Source: Heyndrickxia acidicola
GTDB taxonomy: Bacteria > Bacillota > Bacilli > Bacillales > Bacillaceae_C
Direction of reading: 5' to 3'
NCBI RefSeq assembly: GCF_001636425.1
Contig: NZ_KV440953.1
Location: 1,872,847-1,936,846, forward strand
DNA: 64,000 nt
Shown: positions 44,371 to 53,536 of the stretch, piece by piece
Layout: every line of letters starts with the position of its first letter
Numbering within the stretch: the first letter of the stretch is position 1
Notes under the pieces: generated by a model
Seen by the model: the letters and a program-made list of their open reading frames with translations, nothing else
What the model was told of the DNA's origin: nothing
Database searches by the model: none
Position numbers and translations under genes: made by a program

Positions 44371-44479
44371 GCCTTTTGTTTCCGCTGCAATACTCGCAAG
44401 GGGGCCTGATCGCCCCATGCTCCTTCGGGTTCTCCCTTAACTTTTCTATGCAGAAGTCTCGTGCCTATCACTGCAATCA
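44371..44479 (+). repeat. R2 dispersed repeat, diverged
   Basis: TTTGTTTCCGCTGCAATACTCGC, GGGGCCTGATCGCCCC, CTCCTTCGGGTTC and AGAAGTCTCGTGCC. The rest of 44336-44686 shows no gene. Confidence 0.5.
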
Positions 44480-44686
44480 AAAATGGATTCAATTTAACAC
44501 TGAGTATTACTCAGATATGCGTAACGATGTTTGTCATGCCTGTTTATCTCCAAATAATTTCTACAGGTTTTCCTATTACTCACACTAACTATCCATCCCC
44601 TATAGAGTCGTATACTTTATTTGACTCCAATAAATATAAGCGTTAATATAATAAAGTATTTATATTGCACTCCAGGAGGGGAACTA

Positions 44687-45436
44687 ATGTCCCTTGAACA
44701 TCGAGTTATTGAGTTGGAAAATGAACTGGCAATACTCAAAGAAGAAATGAAACATATAAAGAGCTTACTTAAAATTACCACTGAAGAGGCAGACTTTGAT
44801 TGGGCTGCCAATAAAGCAGGCGAATGGATGATCAAGGTTGTGTATCCAGGCATCTATGATCAGCGAATGACTCCTTCTGTTGGATTTCCAAAAAATCGAA
44901 AGAAAATAGCTGATCAAATTAAAACCGGACAAAAGATGTTTATTTATGTAACAAAGCCCGTAAAAAGAATTATCGGTTTAACCAGGGTCATTTCCACTGT
45001 AAAAGCTGTTGAAGGTAAATGGCCATATGCTGTTGATCTTGAATGGGTTATTGGTCCGAAGCTTGGTCTTACGTTAGCAGAAACAGCTTTGACCATACGT
45101 CCTCGTATTGGAGAAACTTTATACGCCCTAAAAGAAGAAACTGCTATTCGAATTATGGAACAATTACAGGCACAGCCTGATTTAAATGAGGATGAGCTGC
45201 TCATTTTAATAAATCAATATCTCGAGCTTACCAAGAAGGAAAGAGTATCATATAATGAGGCAATTATCAGACTCAAGGGCGCTGGACTCACTGAGGCAGC
45301 CCAAGCACTCTCAAGCTATCGGGCGCAGGATGGTTCCGTTAGAGGGTGGGATGAACTTGCTGAACGCGGTGAATTATATCGGCGATATCCTCAGGCAAGA
45401 ACAGCTATTTGGCCGGATACCTATTCTTTAACATAA
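44687..45436 (+). CDS. Coiled-coil protein with PUA/EVE-like domain
   Basis: A 249-residue protein, not firmly recognised. Residues 1-32 form a heptad coiled coil (LEHRVIELENELAILKEEMKHI). Residues about 43-150 look like an EVE/PUA-type fold: a WMIKVVYPG strand, then KMFIYVTKPVKRIIGLTRVIS and YAVDLEWV. Such domains bind modified bases or RNA. The C-terminal part is helical, ending with Arg/Tyr/Trp-rich residues. The ATG at 44687 follows GGAGGGG by five bases; the longer frame to 44621 has no site. Single gene. Confidence 0.75.
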   Translation: MSLEHRVIELENELAILKEEMKHIKSLLKITTEEADFDWAANKAGEWMIKVVYPGIYDQRMTPSVGFPKNRKKIADQIKTGQKMFIYVTKPVKRIIGLTRVISTVKAVEGKWPYAVDLEWVIGPKLGLTLAETALTIRPRIGETLYALKEETAIRIMEQLQAQPDLNEDELLILINQYLELTKKERVSYNEAIIRLKGAGLTEAAQALSSYRAQDGSVRGWDELAERGELYRRYPQARTAIWPDTYSLT

Positions 45437-45735
45437 CCACCCGGCTCTTAAAAAATCTTCTCAAATCATTAAGATAAGTCTCTTTAAAATATCGGTAAAG
45501 TAAAAAAGTAAAAAGAAAGTCTGTCGCTTGGATTTTTACTTAGCATCCACTGCAGGAATGCTGTCAGTAAAGACTTACACAAATAGAACAAGCATAAAAA
45601 GCGGAAACAGGCTTACTTTTTTATTTTGCTGATAACGTCTTCTATTTTCTTTCTAACATCTCTCACTTTTCCCTTTATCTTTCCTGGATGATAATGTGCA
45701 ATTTAAGAAATTATTATCATTAAGGAGTTGAGCAA
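45437..45735. other. Spacer upstream of the MFS gene
   Basis: Contains an imperfect hairpin around AGCATCC..GGAATGCT (about 45542-45562). TGATAAT half-sites lie just before the MFS gene. No gene seen. Confidence 0.3.
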
Positions 45736-47088
45736 ATGCGTTTACAAACTATAATGGATGAATCACCATTTACTTCATTTCATCGTAAGCTGACCATCTA
45801 TACCTGTGGCGGTCCATTTTTAGACGGTTATATCCTGACTATTATCGGAGTGGCCTTATCACATATGCAGCAACTGCACTTAAGCACATTTTGGAGTGCG
45901 ATGATCGGGGCATCTGCCCTGGCCGGCTTATTACTGGGAGGTTTAGTATTCGGTTATATTACTGACCTTGTGGGCCGTCATGTCATGTACACTCTTGACT
46001 TGGCAGCTATCCTTGTATTTTCTGTCCTCCAATTCTTTGTTCATAATGCAATTGAGCTGACGATTGTACGATTTTTAATGGGTGTAGCAATTGGAGCCGA
46101 CTATCCAATTGCTACTGCACTGCTGGCTGAATTCTCTCCCAAAAAGCATCGTGGTAAAATGCTTGGGATATTAATGTCTACATGGTATTTAGGTGCATTA
46201 GTTTCTTATATTGTTGCCTATTTTTTACTGCCTCTGGGGGATAATTCCTGGAGATGGATGTTGGTCAGCAGCGCTGTCCCAACGTTCATTCTGCTTGTCA
46301 TGCGCTGGGGTACACCTGAATCGCCAAGATGGCTAGTGAGTAAAAAACGATACAAGGAAGCAGAAGAGGTTATTCACACTGTCTATGACGTTGAAATTGA
46401 TTTAAGTCACACAACTATAGAAAAAACAGAAAAAACTCGCTTTGGAAAAATGTTTACAGGAGGTTATTTGAAAAGAACACTGTTTGTGGGGCTGTTCTGG
46501 ACCTTCCAAATCATACCTACCTTTGCTATTTATACCTTCGGGCCTGAAATTTTGAAGGCTTTCAATTTAAAGGGGGAAAATGTTTCATTTCTCAGTGAAA
46601 TCATTATCAGTCTGTTCTTTTTAATAGGGTGTATTCCTGCTCTGTTCTTTGTTAATAAGCTGGGACGCCGCCCTGTCATTATATGGTCATTTGTGATGAT
46701 GACAGTTGGGATGCTCGTATTGGGAATCTTCCCTAATTCTTCAATATGGGTCATTCTACTTGGATTTGCTCTTTATGCATTTTTCTCCGGAGGGCCAAGT
46801 GTCCTGGATTATATCTATCCAAACGAATTGTTCCCAACGGAAATCCGGGCATCGGCAGTTGGTATGGGAACGGCATTCAGCCGTATAGGATCCTTTGTTG
46901 GTACCTTCCTGCTTCCATATTCCCTTAGTTCAATGGGAATTGGGGTAACAATGCTGATTGGAGCAGGACTCACACTATTAGGGCTTCTTGTAGCTATAGC
47001 ATGGGCTCCAGAAACCAAAGGAAAAACCCTTGCTGAAGCCAGCTCAGTCGAACATGAAAAGGCGTCTTCTTATCGGCGACAAGCATAA
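45736..47088 (+). CDS. MFS metabolite transporter, sugar-porter type
   Basis: A 450-residue, 12-span major facilitator. The loop 2-3 motif is GYITDLVGRHVMY (near 73). After the fourth span there is the RFLMGVAIGADYPIATALLAEFSPKKHRG signature. The central loop ESPRWLVSKKR and the second-half NKLGRRPVI and PNELFPTEIRASAVG are typical of the sugar/aromatic-acid porter group (NiaP and YgcS relatives). Substrate cannot be assigned. AAGGAGTTG precedes the ATG; single gene with a strong terminator. Confidence 0.88.
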   Translation: MRLQTIMDESPFTSFHRKLTIYTCGGPFLDGYILTIIGVALSHMQQLHLSTFWSAMIGASALAGLLLGGLVFGYITDLVGRHVMYTLDLAAILVFSVLQFFVHNAIELTIVRFLMGVAIGADYPIATALLAEFSPKKHRGKMLGILMSTWYLGALVSYIVAYFLLPLGDNSWRWMLVSSAVPTFILLVMRWGTPESPRWLVSKKRYKEAEEVIHTVYDVEIDLSHTTIEKTEKTRFGKMFTGGYLKRTLFVGLFWTFQIIPTFAIYTFGPEILKAFNLKGENVSFLSEIIISLFFLIGCIPALFFVNKLGRRPVIIWSFVMMTVGMLVLGIFPNSSIWVILLGFALYAFFSGGPSVLDYIYPNELFPTEIRASAVGMGTAFSRIGSFVGTFLLPYSLSSMGIGVTMLIGAGLTLLGLLVAIAWAPETKGKTLAEASSVEHEKASSYRRQA

Positions 47089-47154
47089 GATAAGCCGTCA
47101 AAAAGAATTGTTTTTTATCCTTTCAACGGAGCTGGACAAGAGGCATTTTATAAT

Positions 47155-47190
47155 AAAAAAGCGGGACTGCCAGGCAGTTCCGCTTTTTTT
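47155..47190 (+). terminator. MFS gene terminator, likely bidirectional
   Basis: AAAAAAGCGGGACTGCC / GGCAGTTCCGCTTTTTTT between convergent genes; A-rich and T-rich on each side. Confidence 0.88.
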
Positions 47191-47210
47191 GTGGGTTATA
47201 AAGCTTCTTT

Positions 47211-48905
47211 TTAAAGCCTCTTATCATTAACTTGATCAAGCCAGCTTTGGATGGTGCCAATAACCGACTCCACACAGCCATCTTCAAAAGGAGAGATCAA
47301 ATTTGCTTCCTTTACTAGAGCAATAAAAGATTTACTCCCTCCCTGTTTGCATAAATGGATATAATCCTTCCAAGCATTCTCCCTGTCATCTTGTGATTTT
47401 TTCCAAAATTGAAAAGCACAAATTTGTGCAAGTGTATAATCAATATAATAGAAAGGAGCTTCATAAATATGCCCTTGGCGCTGCCAGTATCCCCCGCGCT
47501 CAAGATAATCAACACCATCATAATCGCGATGAGGCAAATATTTTCTTTCGAGATTTCTCCATGCTTCTTTTCTTTCTGCAGGTGTTGCATTGGGATTCTC
47601 GTAAACAAAATGCTGAAATTCATCCACCGCCACTCCATATGGGAGAAAGAACAACGCACTGCTTAAATGGGAATATTTATATTTGTCTGTGTCTTCCTTA
47701 AAGAACAGCTCCATCCATGGGTAGGTAAAAAACTCCATGCTCATAGAATGAATTTCCGCTGCTTCTGATGTTGGCCAGGCGTATTCAGGAATTTCAAAAT
47801 CGCGGCTGGAATAAACCTGGAATGCATGCCCAGCTTCATGTGTCAGTACATCAATATCTCCTGAGGTTCCATTAAAGTTGGAAAAAATGAATGGTGATTG
47901 ATAGCCTTCAATATAGGTGCAATATCCCCCGCTTGCCTTTCCTTTCTTCGCTACCAAATCCATGAGGTTCTTTTCATTCATGAATGTAAAAAACTCATCC
48001 GTCTCAGAAGAAAGCTCCTTGTACATCTTCTTACCATTTTCAATAATCCATTCAGGAGACCCTTTTGGGGTGGCATTTCCAGAAACGAAAGAGAATCCCT
48101 CATCATAGAATTTCAATTCATCTACGTCAATTCTTTCTTGTTGACGCTCATATAACTGACTTGCAAGCGGAACTATATGCTCTTTTACCTGCTCACGGAA
48201 ATTTTTCACCATAGTTGCATCATAGTCCGTGCGTCCCATTCGGTAATAGCCCAGCTCCACAAAGTTCTTATACCCCAGTTTTTTAGCAATCTCGTCTCTT
48301 ACCTTTACCAATTGATCATAGATGTCATCAAATTGTTTTTCGTTCTCTGCAAAAAAGTCTGCCCTTGCAATACTGGCTTTTTTTCTCATGGAACGGTCTT
48401 TGGATTCAGCAAACGGCTGAAGCTGAGGAAGGGTTCTTTCTTCTCCTTCAAAGAAAATCTTTGCAGATGCTACTAATTTGGTATATTCAGAGGATAATTT
48501 ATTTTCCTTTTGAAGCAATGGGATAATTTCAGGAGAGAATGTTTTCAGCTGAACTTCTGCTAATGCAAAAAGCTGCTTGCCCCATTTGCTTTCAAGCTCC
48601 TTCCGATAGGGTGAATTAACCAGTTCCTGATAGTATTGAGAAGAAAGGCCCTCCATCGCAGGAGTCACTTCATCCATAAAATCGTTCTCTTCTTTGTACT
48701 GTTCATCATTTGTATCAATCGTATGCCGTACATAGCAAATATTGTACATGGTACTGAATTGGTTGCGAATTTCATTAATTTTTTTCATAGCCTCGGATTG
48801 CTCTTCCGGACTTCCTGCCTTTTTGAATTGTTCCAAAGCAGTACCAAATGAAGCCTCAATTTGATCAAAATCCGGGCGTTCGTAATTATATTCTTCAAAT
48901 TTCAT
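47211..48905 (-). CDS. M3-family oligoendopeptidase
   Basis: A 564-residue zinc oligopeptidase of the M3/PepF-related type that degrades short peptides in the cytoplasm. The zinc motif HEAGH is in DVLTHEAGHAFQVYSSRD (near 345). The third ligand Glu lies about 28 residues on (SEAAEIHSMSMEFF). Length matches the M3 'pepF/M3-like' subgroup, shorter than PepF of about 600. AGAGGTG precedes the ATG. Single gene, convergent with the MFS transporter. Confidence 0.92.
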   Translation of the reverse strand: MKFEEYNYERPDFDQIEASFGTALEQFKKAGSPEEQSEAMKKINEIRNQFSTMYNICYVRHTIDTNDEQYKEENDFMDEVTPAMEGLSSQYYQELVNSPYRKELESKWGKQLFALAEVQLKTFSPEIIPLLQKENKLSSEYTKLVASAKIFFEGEERTLPQLQPFAESKDRSMRKKASIARADFFAENEKQFDDIYDQLVKVRDEIAKKLGYKNFVELGYYRMGRTDYDATMVKNFREQVKEHIVPLASQLYERQQERIDVDELKFYDEGFSFVSGNATPKGSPEWIIENGKKMYKELSSETDEFFTFMNEKNLMDLVAKKGKASGGYCTYIEGYQSPFIFSNFNGTSGDIDVLTHEAGHAFQVYSSRDFEIPEYAWPTSEAAEIHSMSMEFFTYPWMELFFKEDTDKYKYSHLSSALFFLPYGVAVDEFQHFVYENPNATPAERKEAWRNLERKYLPHRDYDGVDYLERGGYWQRQGHIYEAPFYYIDYTLAQICAFQFWKKSQDDRENAWKDYIHLCKQGGSKSFIALVKEANLISPFEDGCVESVIGTIQSWLDQVNDKRL

Positions 48906-49016
48906 TTTAAAGACACCTCTCTTATTTTCACTCTTTTACATATTCGGGATAATAATTAATTTTCCCTTTATTTCCGCTTCCATTTCCATAAAAAAGGAAT
49001 GTTGAGATTTAATCAC

Positions 49017-49060
49017 AAGGCTTTGTTAAAGGACTCTGTTGTTTTCTAGCTTAAAACTTG
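49017..49060. repeat. R3 left end only
   Basis: AAGGCTTTGTTAAAGGACTCTGTTGTTTTCTAGC, then unrelated sequence. The rest of 48906-49222 has no gene. Confidence 0.5.
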
Positions 49061-49151
49061 TAAATAGGACACGAAAAAGTACACAAAGACATTATTCAGA
49101 ATTATCCTTTGTACGCACAGAGCAACCATCCTTGCAAAAACAAAATATATG

Positions 49152-49178
49152 AAAAAAATAAGCCCTAATTGGCTTATT
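49152..49178 (-). terminator. marR (49223) terminator
   Basis: Minus-strand stem AATAAGCC / GGGCTTATT followed by TTTTT. Confidence 0.75.
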
Positions 49179-49222
49179 TGTTCATCCTTCTATTAGGGAT
49201 TAAGACCTTTTAATGGTATCCT

Positions 49223-49672
49223 TTAATGATTCATTTTTTTAACATTAACACCGATCTTCTTAATTAATTCTATTGCTGTTTCTTTTTCCTCTTCTGTTAA
49301 GACCGACATAAGTTCATGGATTCTTTCTTCGTGTCCTGGAAAAAAGGACTCAATAAAGCTTTTACCGTTTTCCGTTATCTGTCCGTATGTAACGCGCCGG
49401 TCGCTTGGGCAGGCAATACGCCTCATCAATCCCTTGCCTTCCAGTTTATCCACAACATAGGTAATACTTCCGCTCGCCAGCAGTATTTTACCGCCTATTT
49501 GCTGAAGAGGCTGGTCCCCTTTATGATAGAGTAACTCAAGAACAGCAAACTCTGTAGGATTCAAACCATTTTGCTGTACAAAGTGGTTTGTATATTCGCT
49601 AATTGCCCGATATGCTTTTGATAAGACAATAAATAATTTTAATGACTGCTGTGTTTCTTTTCTATTTTCCAT
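49223..49672 (-). CDS. MarR-family regulator
   Basis: A 149-residue winged-helix protein. The recognition helix is in GKILLASGSITYVVDKLEGKGLMRR (about 62-86), and the wing is CPSDRRVTYGQITENG. The Cys in RIACPSDRR could be redox-sensing, but nothing confirms this. It lies 67 bases downstream of the nucleotidase gene on the same strand. An AAGGAAATGATT stretch precedes the ATG. Target genes unknown. Confidence 0.88.
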   Translation of the reverse strand: MENRKETQQSLKLFIVLSKAYRAISEYTNHFVQQNGLNPTEFAVLELLYHKGDQPLQQIGGKILLASGSITYVVDKLEGKGLMRRIACPSDRRVTYGQITENGKSFIESFFPGHEERIHELMSVLTEEEKETAIELIKKIGVNVKKMNH

Positions 49673-49739
49673 TTAATCATTTCCTTCATGTATACTTCAG
49701 TTAAAATTAAACAAATTATATAGATGAATACCGTGAATG

Positions 49740-51335
49740 TCAATGATTTATGCTGGTTGTCACTTTCCAATTAGTGTTTACTTCTGCTTTTATGGTTTTT
49801 TGCTTTTTCAGATAGACTGCAATTAATTCCGTCATGTCTGTTTTAACCTCTTTCACCACTTTCTTTCCTTTAAACATTCTGTATTCACCGCCCCCGCCCG
49901 CACGATAATTATTCATAACGACGTGATAATCCCCTTCAGGATTAAGAGGTTCACCATGATAAGTCAGTTCAACAATTCTGCTGCCAATATTTTTGGATAC
50001 ATCAATAATGTAAGAAATGCCTTCCCACATATCATAGTTATAATGTTTGGGTTTTGGATAAGAAAAGGATGGATTAGCCACAATCTCTCCTTCTTTCGTT
50101 AGGGAAAAATAGGATGCCGATTTTTCCAGGGCTGCCTTAATATCGCTTCCTTTGATTTCAATCACTGTAAGCGTATTGGGATAAATATAATTTGTTACAA
50201 TATCTTTCATCGTAACCTGTGATGAAAAACCTTTTGATGTATTATTAAAAAGGGCGGTTAAAGAGATGTCTACCTCCGCAGCTTCCATTTGTATTTTATT
50301 GATGAGTTCGATTAAAGGATGTTCTTTAAGCCTGACAGAAAAAGGATCAGAGATGGCCATATCTCCTTCAATCTTACATACAGGCTTTTGCAGCCACTGT
50401 TGCGTTTCCATTTCATATTTTTCAGTAATTTTGATGATCTCCTGATCAGGCACTTCATTTTCAGGATAAATGAACTCTCCAAACTTATCTTTTATATTCC
50501 ACTCACCATCCATCATTTCGAAACCAATATTGACTCTGCCAAGAACCTGGCCATTATAGCCGGGCTGGAGGACGGTAACGCCATTAATTTCACCAGTTAC
50601 CGTACGATGCTGATGGCCGGAAAGCATGATATCTATTCCATCTACCTCGTCACAAATTTTAAAGGCCTGATTTTCATCTGATTGAGTTTCCAGCCATTCC
50701 CCTGTTTGTATATCACGTTCAAATCCTCCATGATAGGATACAATCATAATATCCGGATGCTCCTCATCATGTATATATGGCACCCAGCGCCTTGCGGCAA
50801 ATAAAGCTTCTTCAAAGGCTAGATCTTTGATATGATCAGCATATTCCCAATGTGGAATATGATGGGTGCTAATACCAAGCACAGCAGCCTTTAGTCCATT
50901 TTCGAAGGTTTTAATTAGATATGGTGCACCAAAATACGTTTCCTTTGTAAATTTATGTACAATATTTGCAGACAGCCATGGAAAGTTTGACTGGGAAACT
51001 GCTTTTCTGAAGTATGGCAATCCATAATTAAATTCATGGTTCCCTATTACTGCAGCATCATATTCCAAATCATTTAAGACATTAATCATAGGGTTTGTAA
51101 GACTGTTCATATATTTCGCGTAAAAATGGGTAAGGGGAGTTCCCTGCAGCAAGTCTCCATTGTCGATCATTAAGATATTTTCCTCTTTAGATCTAATTTC
51201 TTTAATAATAGGGGCAAGCTTACTTAGACTGTAGGATATCTCCTGGTTGCTGCCATAATCAATTGGTAAAAGATGTCCATGTATATCGCTCGTCACAAGG
51301 ATGGTCAAGCTGGTTTTTCCACTGTCGTTCTTCAT
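49740..51335 (-). CDS. 5'-nucleotidase / cyclic phosphodiesterase family protein
   Basis: A 531-residue two-domain metallophosphatase. The N-terminal calcineurin-like domain has TSDIHGHLLP (near 13), DNGDLLQGTP (near 57), GNHEFNYG (near 97) and SGHQHRT (near 250). The C-terminal nucleotidase domain has the substrate-stacking region near the end (VVMNNYRAGGGGEY). Members hydrolyse nucleoside monophosphates, UDP-sugars or 2',3'-cyclic nucleotides. I start at 51335 (GGGGAGG upstream), which gives no signal peptide and therefore an intracellular enzyme; a longer frame to 51509 adds implausible residues. Confidence 0.88.
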   Translation of the reverse strand: MKNDSGKTSLTILVTSDIHGHLLPIDYGSNQEISYSLSKLAPIIKEIRSKEENILMIDNGDLLQGTPLTHFYAKYMNSLTNPMINVLNDLEYDAAVIGNHEFNYGLPYFRKAVSQSNFPWLSANIVHKFTKETYFGAPYLIKTFENGLKAAVLGISTHHIPHWEYADHIKDLAFEEALFAARRWVPYIHDEEHPDIMIVSYHGGFERDIQTGEWLETQSDENQAFKICDEVDGIDIMLSGHQHRTVTGEINGVTVLQPGYNGQVLGRVNIGFEMMDGEWNIKDKFGEFIYPENEVPDQEIIKITEKYEMETQQWLQKPVCKIEGDMAISDPFSVRLKEHPLIELINKIQMEAAEVDISLTALFNNTSKGFSSQVTMKDIVTNYIYPNTLTVIEIKGSDIKAALEKSASYFSLTKEGEIVANPSFSYPKPKHYNYDMWEGISYIIDVSKNIGSRIVELTYHGEPLNPEGDYHVVMNNYRAGGGGEYRMFKGKKVVKEVKTDMTELIAVYLKKQKTIKAEVNTNWKVTTSINH

Positions 51336-51774
51336 ATTCGCATCCTCCCCTTCTATACATAAATACTTCCTTCTGCTGCACACCCGAAAACCCTTTCCGC
51401 ATAAAAAATAAAATATCTTACCCCTCATTGGAGTCCAAAGCTCGTATAAAGGCACATGGAAAAGATGCCAAAAGTGAAAGGTTATCTCAATTCCATTCCT
51501 GTGACCCATTATTTACCTATGACTTCTCCTTCTATTCTATCACTTAATGCAGCGAATTGTGCTCCTTCTCTCTCAGTAAAATTATTTCACATACCAATAG
51601 CGCTAAGGTGTAAAAGTAATCCTGTTCGTATTTGAATCAGCTTGCCATTATAAGGTTTAAATTTAGTATTGAGCTTTAAAAAACAAATGAATTAAAAAAT
51701 GCAGCAGTTAGGCGAAGATTAGCAAGAAGAATATTGGAGGAAGCAATCGGAATCCATCTTTATTTTTAATCATG
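51336..51774. other. Gene-free spacer upstream of the nucleotidase
   Basis: No frame with a ribosome-binding site and more than about 20 codons. No recognised operator. Confidence 0.3.
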
Positions 51775-51880
51775 TCTGTTGATTTCCAATTCAGGCACTC
51801 TCTTTTCCGGACTGCTCGTGAGTCTCCTCGATGCATATTTGCAGAAATCGCTCATATCTTTTCCAGTCCCCCGTAGATGT
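51775..51880 (+). repeat. R2 dispersed repeat, diverged
   Basis: TCTGTTGATTTCCAATTCAGGCACTC, TCTTTTCCGG and GAGTCTCCTCGATGC. The right half is degraded. Confidence 0.5.
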
Positions 51881-52079
51881 CTTTGCTTTAACAGAGCTAT
51901 GTTTAAAAAATCGGTAAAAAAGTAATTAGAAAACTAAGCAGCTGCCATTAAACTATTTCCACATGCACCGGGTGCAGTTTAATGACAGCCTGTGATGACG
52001 GTTAGTGCCCTTTTTGTAATGGCTCGATTGAAAAAGTTCTTCAATATAGATTGAACTTAAGGTTTTCTTATAAATTAGC

Positions 52080-52200
52080 TATTGATTTCCGTTCCAGGCA
52101 CTCGCTTTCCGCAGGGCAGACAGGGAGTCTCTCCGGCGCTAATCGCGCCTGTAGGATCACCCTTTGCCTGCTTGTCCCAAGCAGGCTCATTTTATCCGGA
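52080..52200 (+). repeat. R2 dispersed repeat
   Basis: TATTGATTTCCGTTCCAGGCACTCGCTTTCCGCAGGGCAG, GGCGCTAATCGCGCCTG and CTTGTCCCAAGCAGG. Upstream, 51881-52079 contains a CATTAAAC / GTTTAATG hairpin (about 51949-51983) without a T tail. Confidence 0.6.
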
Positions 52201-52346
52201 ATACCTTTAATTGAACGCACTTACCTAAAAGCATAAGACCAAAGTCTATTCATATAGCGGGTTTTGAAAATATTATGATGGCGGTATTGAGGTTTAGCAA
52301 TTGAGGATGTTTCCCAACCGATTAGTATTAGGCCCAGCATTGATAT

Positions 52347-52622
52347 CTACTGATAAGCGAGAGCATTGACTTCAGTTGCAGCATAATCTTCCCTTTTGTA
52401 TAAAAAGAATGATATTTCTTTAATCATCAAGGGAAATTTTTGATTAGTATGTGTTACTTGAAAGCATTTGTAATATTCATTCAACAGGCTATCCAGCTGC
52501 TGACTGCAATCAATGGTTTTCGCGTCCAACAGTCCATAACAATTTCCTAGTCTAATCATTTCCTCACGCTTGGTTTGAATTTTCTTTAGAAATTTACTTT
52601 CATTCATCGTATTACTGTACAC
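52347..52622 (-). CDS. spo0E: Spo0E-family aspartyl phosphatase
   Basis: A 91-residue Spo0E-like protein that dephosphorylates Spo0A~P and so delays sporulation. The two-helix hairpin carries the SxxxD motif: KKIQTKREEMIRLGNCYGLLDAKTIDCSQQLDSLLNEYYK, with the key Ser and Asp in CSQQLD. The GTG at 52622 has AAGGAG ten bases upstream; a TTG nine bases earlier is too close to the site. The C-terminal tail beyond the hairpin is of Spo0E length. Position next to ykvA and clpE matches B. subtilis spo0E, though motAB between them are missing. Confidence 0.85.
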   Translation of the reverse strand: MYSNTMNESKFLKKIQTKREEMIRLGNCYGLLDAKTIDCSQQLDSLLNEYYKCFQVTHTNQKFPLMIKEISFFLYKREDYAATEVNALAYQ

Positions 52623-52802
52623 TTGATCCAATCTCCTTCTTTTTATTTACCCTCTCTCATATAAGCAGAATATCTCAGATTTTGTCTCTCTCATTCGATT
52701 ACTTGTGAATTATCGCAATAATTGATTGAAAAGTAAATAGATTCGCAATATAAGACATTCTTTTTATAAAACACCCTCTTTTCTACATTCCTCATATAAA
52801 AA

Positions 52803-52811
52803 TTCGACAAA
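52803..52811 (-). promoter_or_regulatory. Spo0A box upstream of spo0E
   Basis: TTTGTCGAA on the minus strand, a perfect 0A box, about 180 bases before the spo0E start. It is embedded between a TTGAAG (-35 like) and TATGAG (-10 like) hexamer. Confidence 0.5.
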
Positions 52812-52863
52812 AGCCTTCAATTTACTGGGTTTTTTAAAAAGGATAATTGGGAAAATAATAATA

Positions 52864-52997
52864 GAAAAGCTCAGGCCCATTAAACCCGGAGCTTTATAAA
52901 GATTATAAATGAATGTAAATATAATTGTATTACAAGGCAATTATATTGGAAAAAGGAGGAAAATTGTAGAATGCATACTAATCAGCCCCTCCTCTAA
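52864..52997 (+). promoter_or_regulatory. Structured leader upstream of ykvA
   Basis: Three elements in order: hairpin AAGCTC.GG / CC.GAGCTT (52866-52895); perfect 9-bp inverted repeat ATATAATTG / CAATTATAT (52919-52946); then AAAAGGAGG and an eight-codon ATG frame (52971-52997) whose end CCCCTCCTC can pair with that binding site. Role unknown. Confidence 0.35.
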
Positions 52998-53081
52998 AAT
53001 AAGAAGAACTATAATTTTTACAAATTTGGACTAACGTATTGAAATAACCGACAATGTAACTTTAATCTGAGGAGGGAAAAA

Positions 53082-53483
53082 ATGCTGATAAGATGGCTTA
53101 TTCAAAAGATTGCGTACTGGTTATTTTACAAAAGGGCAAACAATTATTTAAAAAACAGAAACCAAACAGATTCTGTGTTAACAAGGATAGAACGAAAAGC
53201 TTTGTCTAAAAAGCTGAGTATTAAAGGGGTATGGGAGCGTCTTGGCATCCTCATCCAGCTTATTAGAGCATGGGTTTCAGGTGAATATAAGCTGGTCCCT
53301 TATCGCAGTATCCTGATGATTATGATTGGCCTTGTATATTTCCTTTCTCCCTTTGATCTAATACCGGATTTCATTCCTGGTATAGGGTATTTGGATGATG
53401 CAGCCGTCATTGCCTTCATTTTAGGACAAACGGATAAAGATCTTAAAAAATTTACCGCTTGGAAACAGCAGCAACTGGATTAA
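53082..53483 (+). CDS. ykvA: DUF1232 membrane protein, YkvA-like
   Basis: A 133-residue protein with the DUF1232 motif SPFDLIPDFIPGIGYLDDAAVIAFIL (about 95-120), which forms a hairpin membrane segment, preceded by a span near 75-90. The N-terminal half is basic and cytosolic. Function unknown. Its place between spo0E and mtnD identifies it as ykvA. GAGGAGGG precedes the ATG. Confidence 0.88.
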   Translation: MLIRWLIQKIAYWLFYKRANNYLKNRNQTDSVLTRIERKALSKKLSIKGVWERLGILIQLIRAWVSGEYKLVPYRSILMIMIGLVYFLSPFDLIPDFIPGIGYLDDAAVIAFILGQTDKDLKKFTAWKQQQLD

Positions 53484-53536
53484 ATGCCGCCTACATAATA
53501 TAAGCCAGTGGAAGTTTTTTCAACCGGCTTAATCTT

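Noticed and set aside
45690-45725. Fur-box-like TGATAAT half-sites before the MFS gene
   Set aside because: Only half-sites with poor second arms, one overlapping the ribosome-binding region; not enough for an iron-regulated call.
49017-49222. Intact R3 element with target duplication
   Set aside because: Only the left end is present; no AGCCTT end with a matching tcac flank was found.
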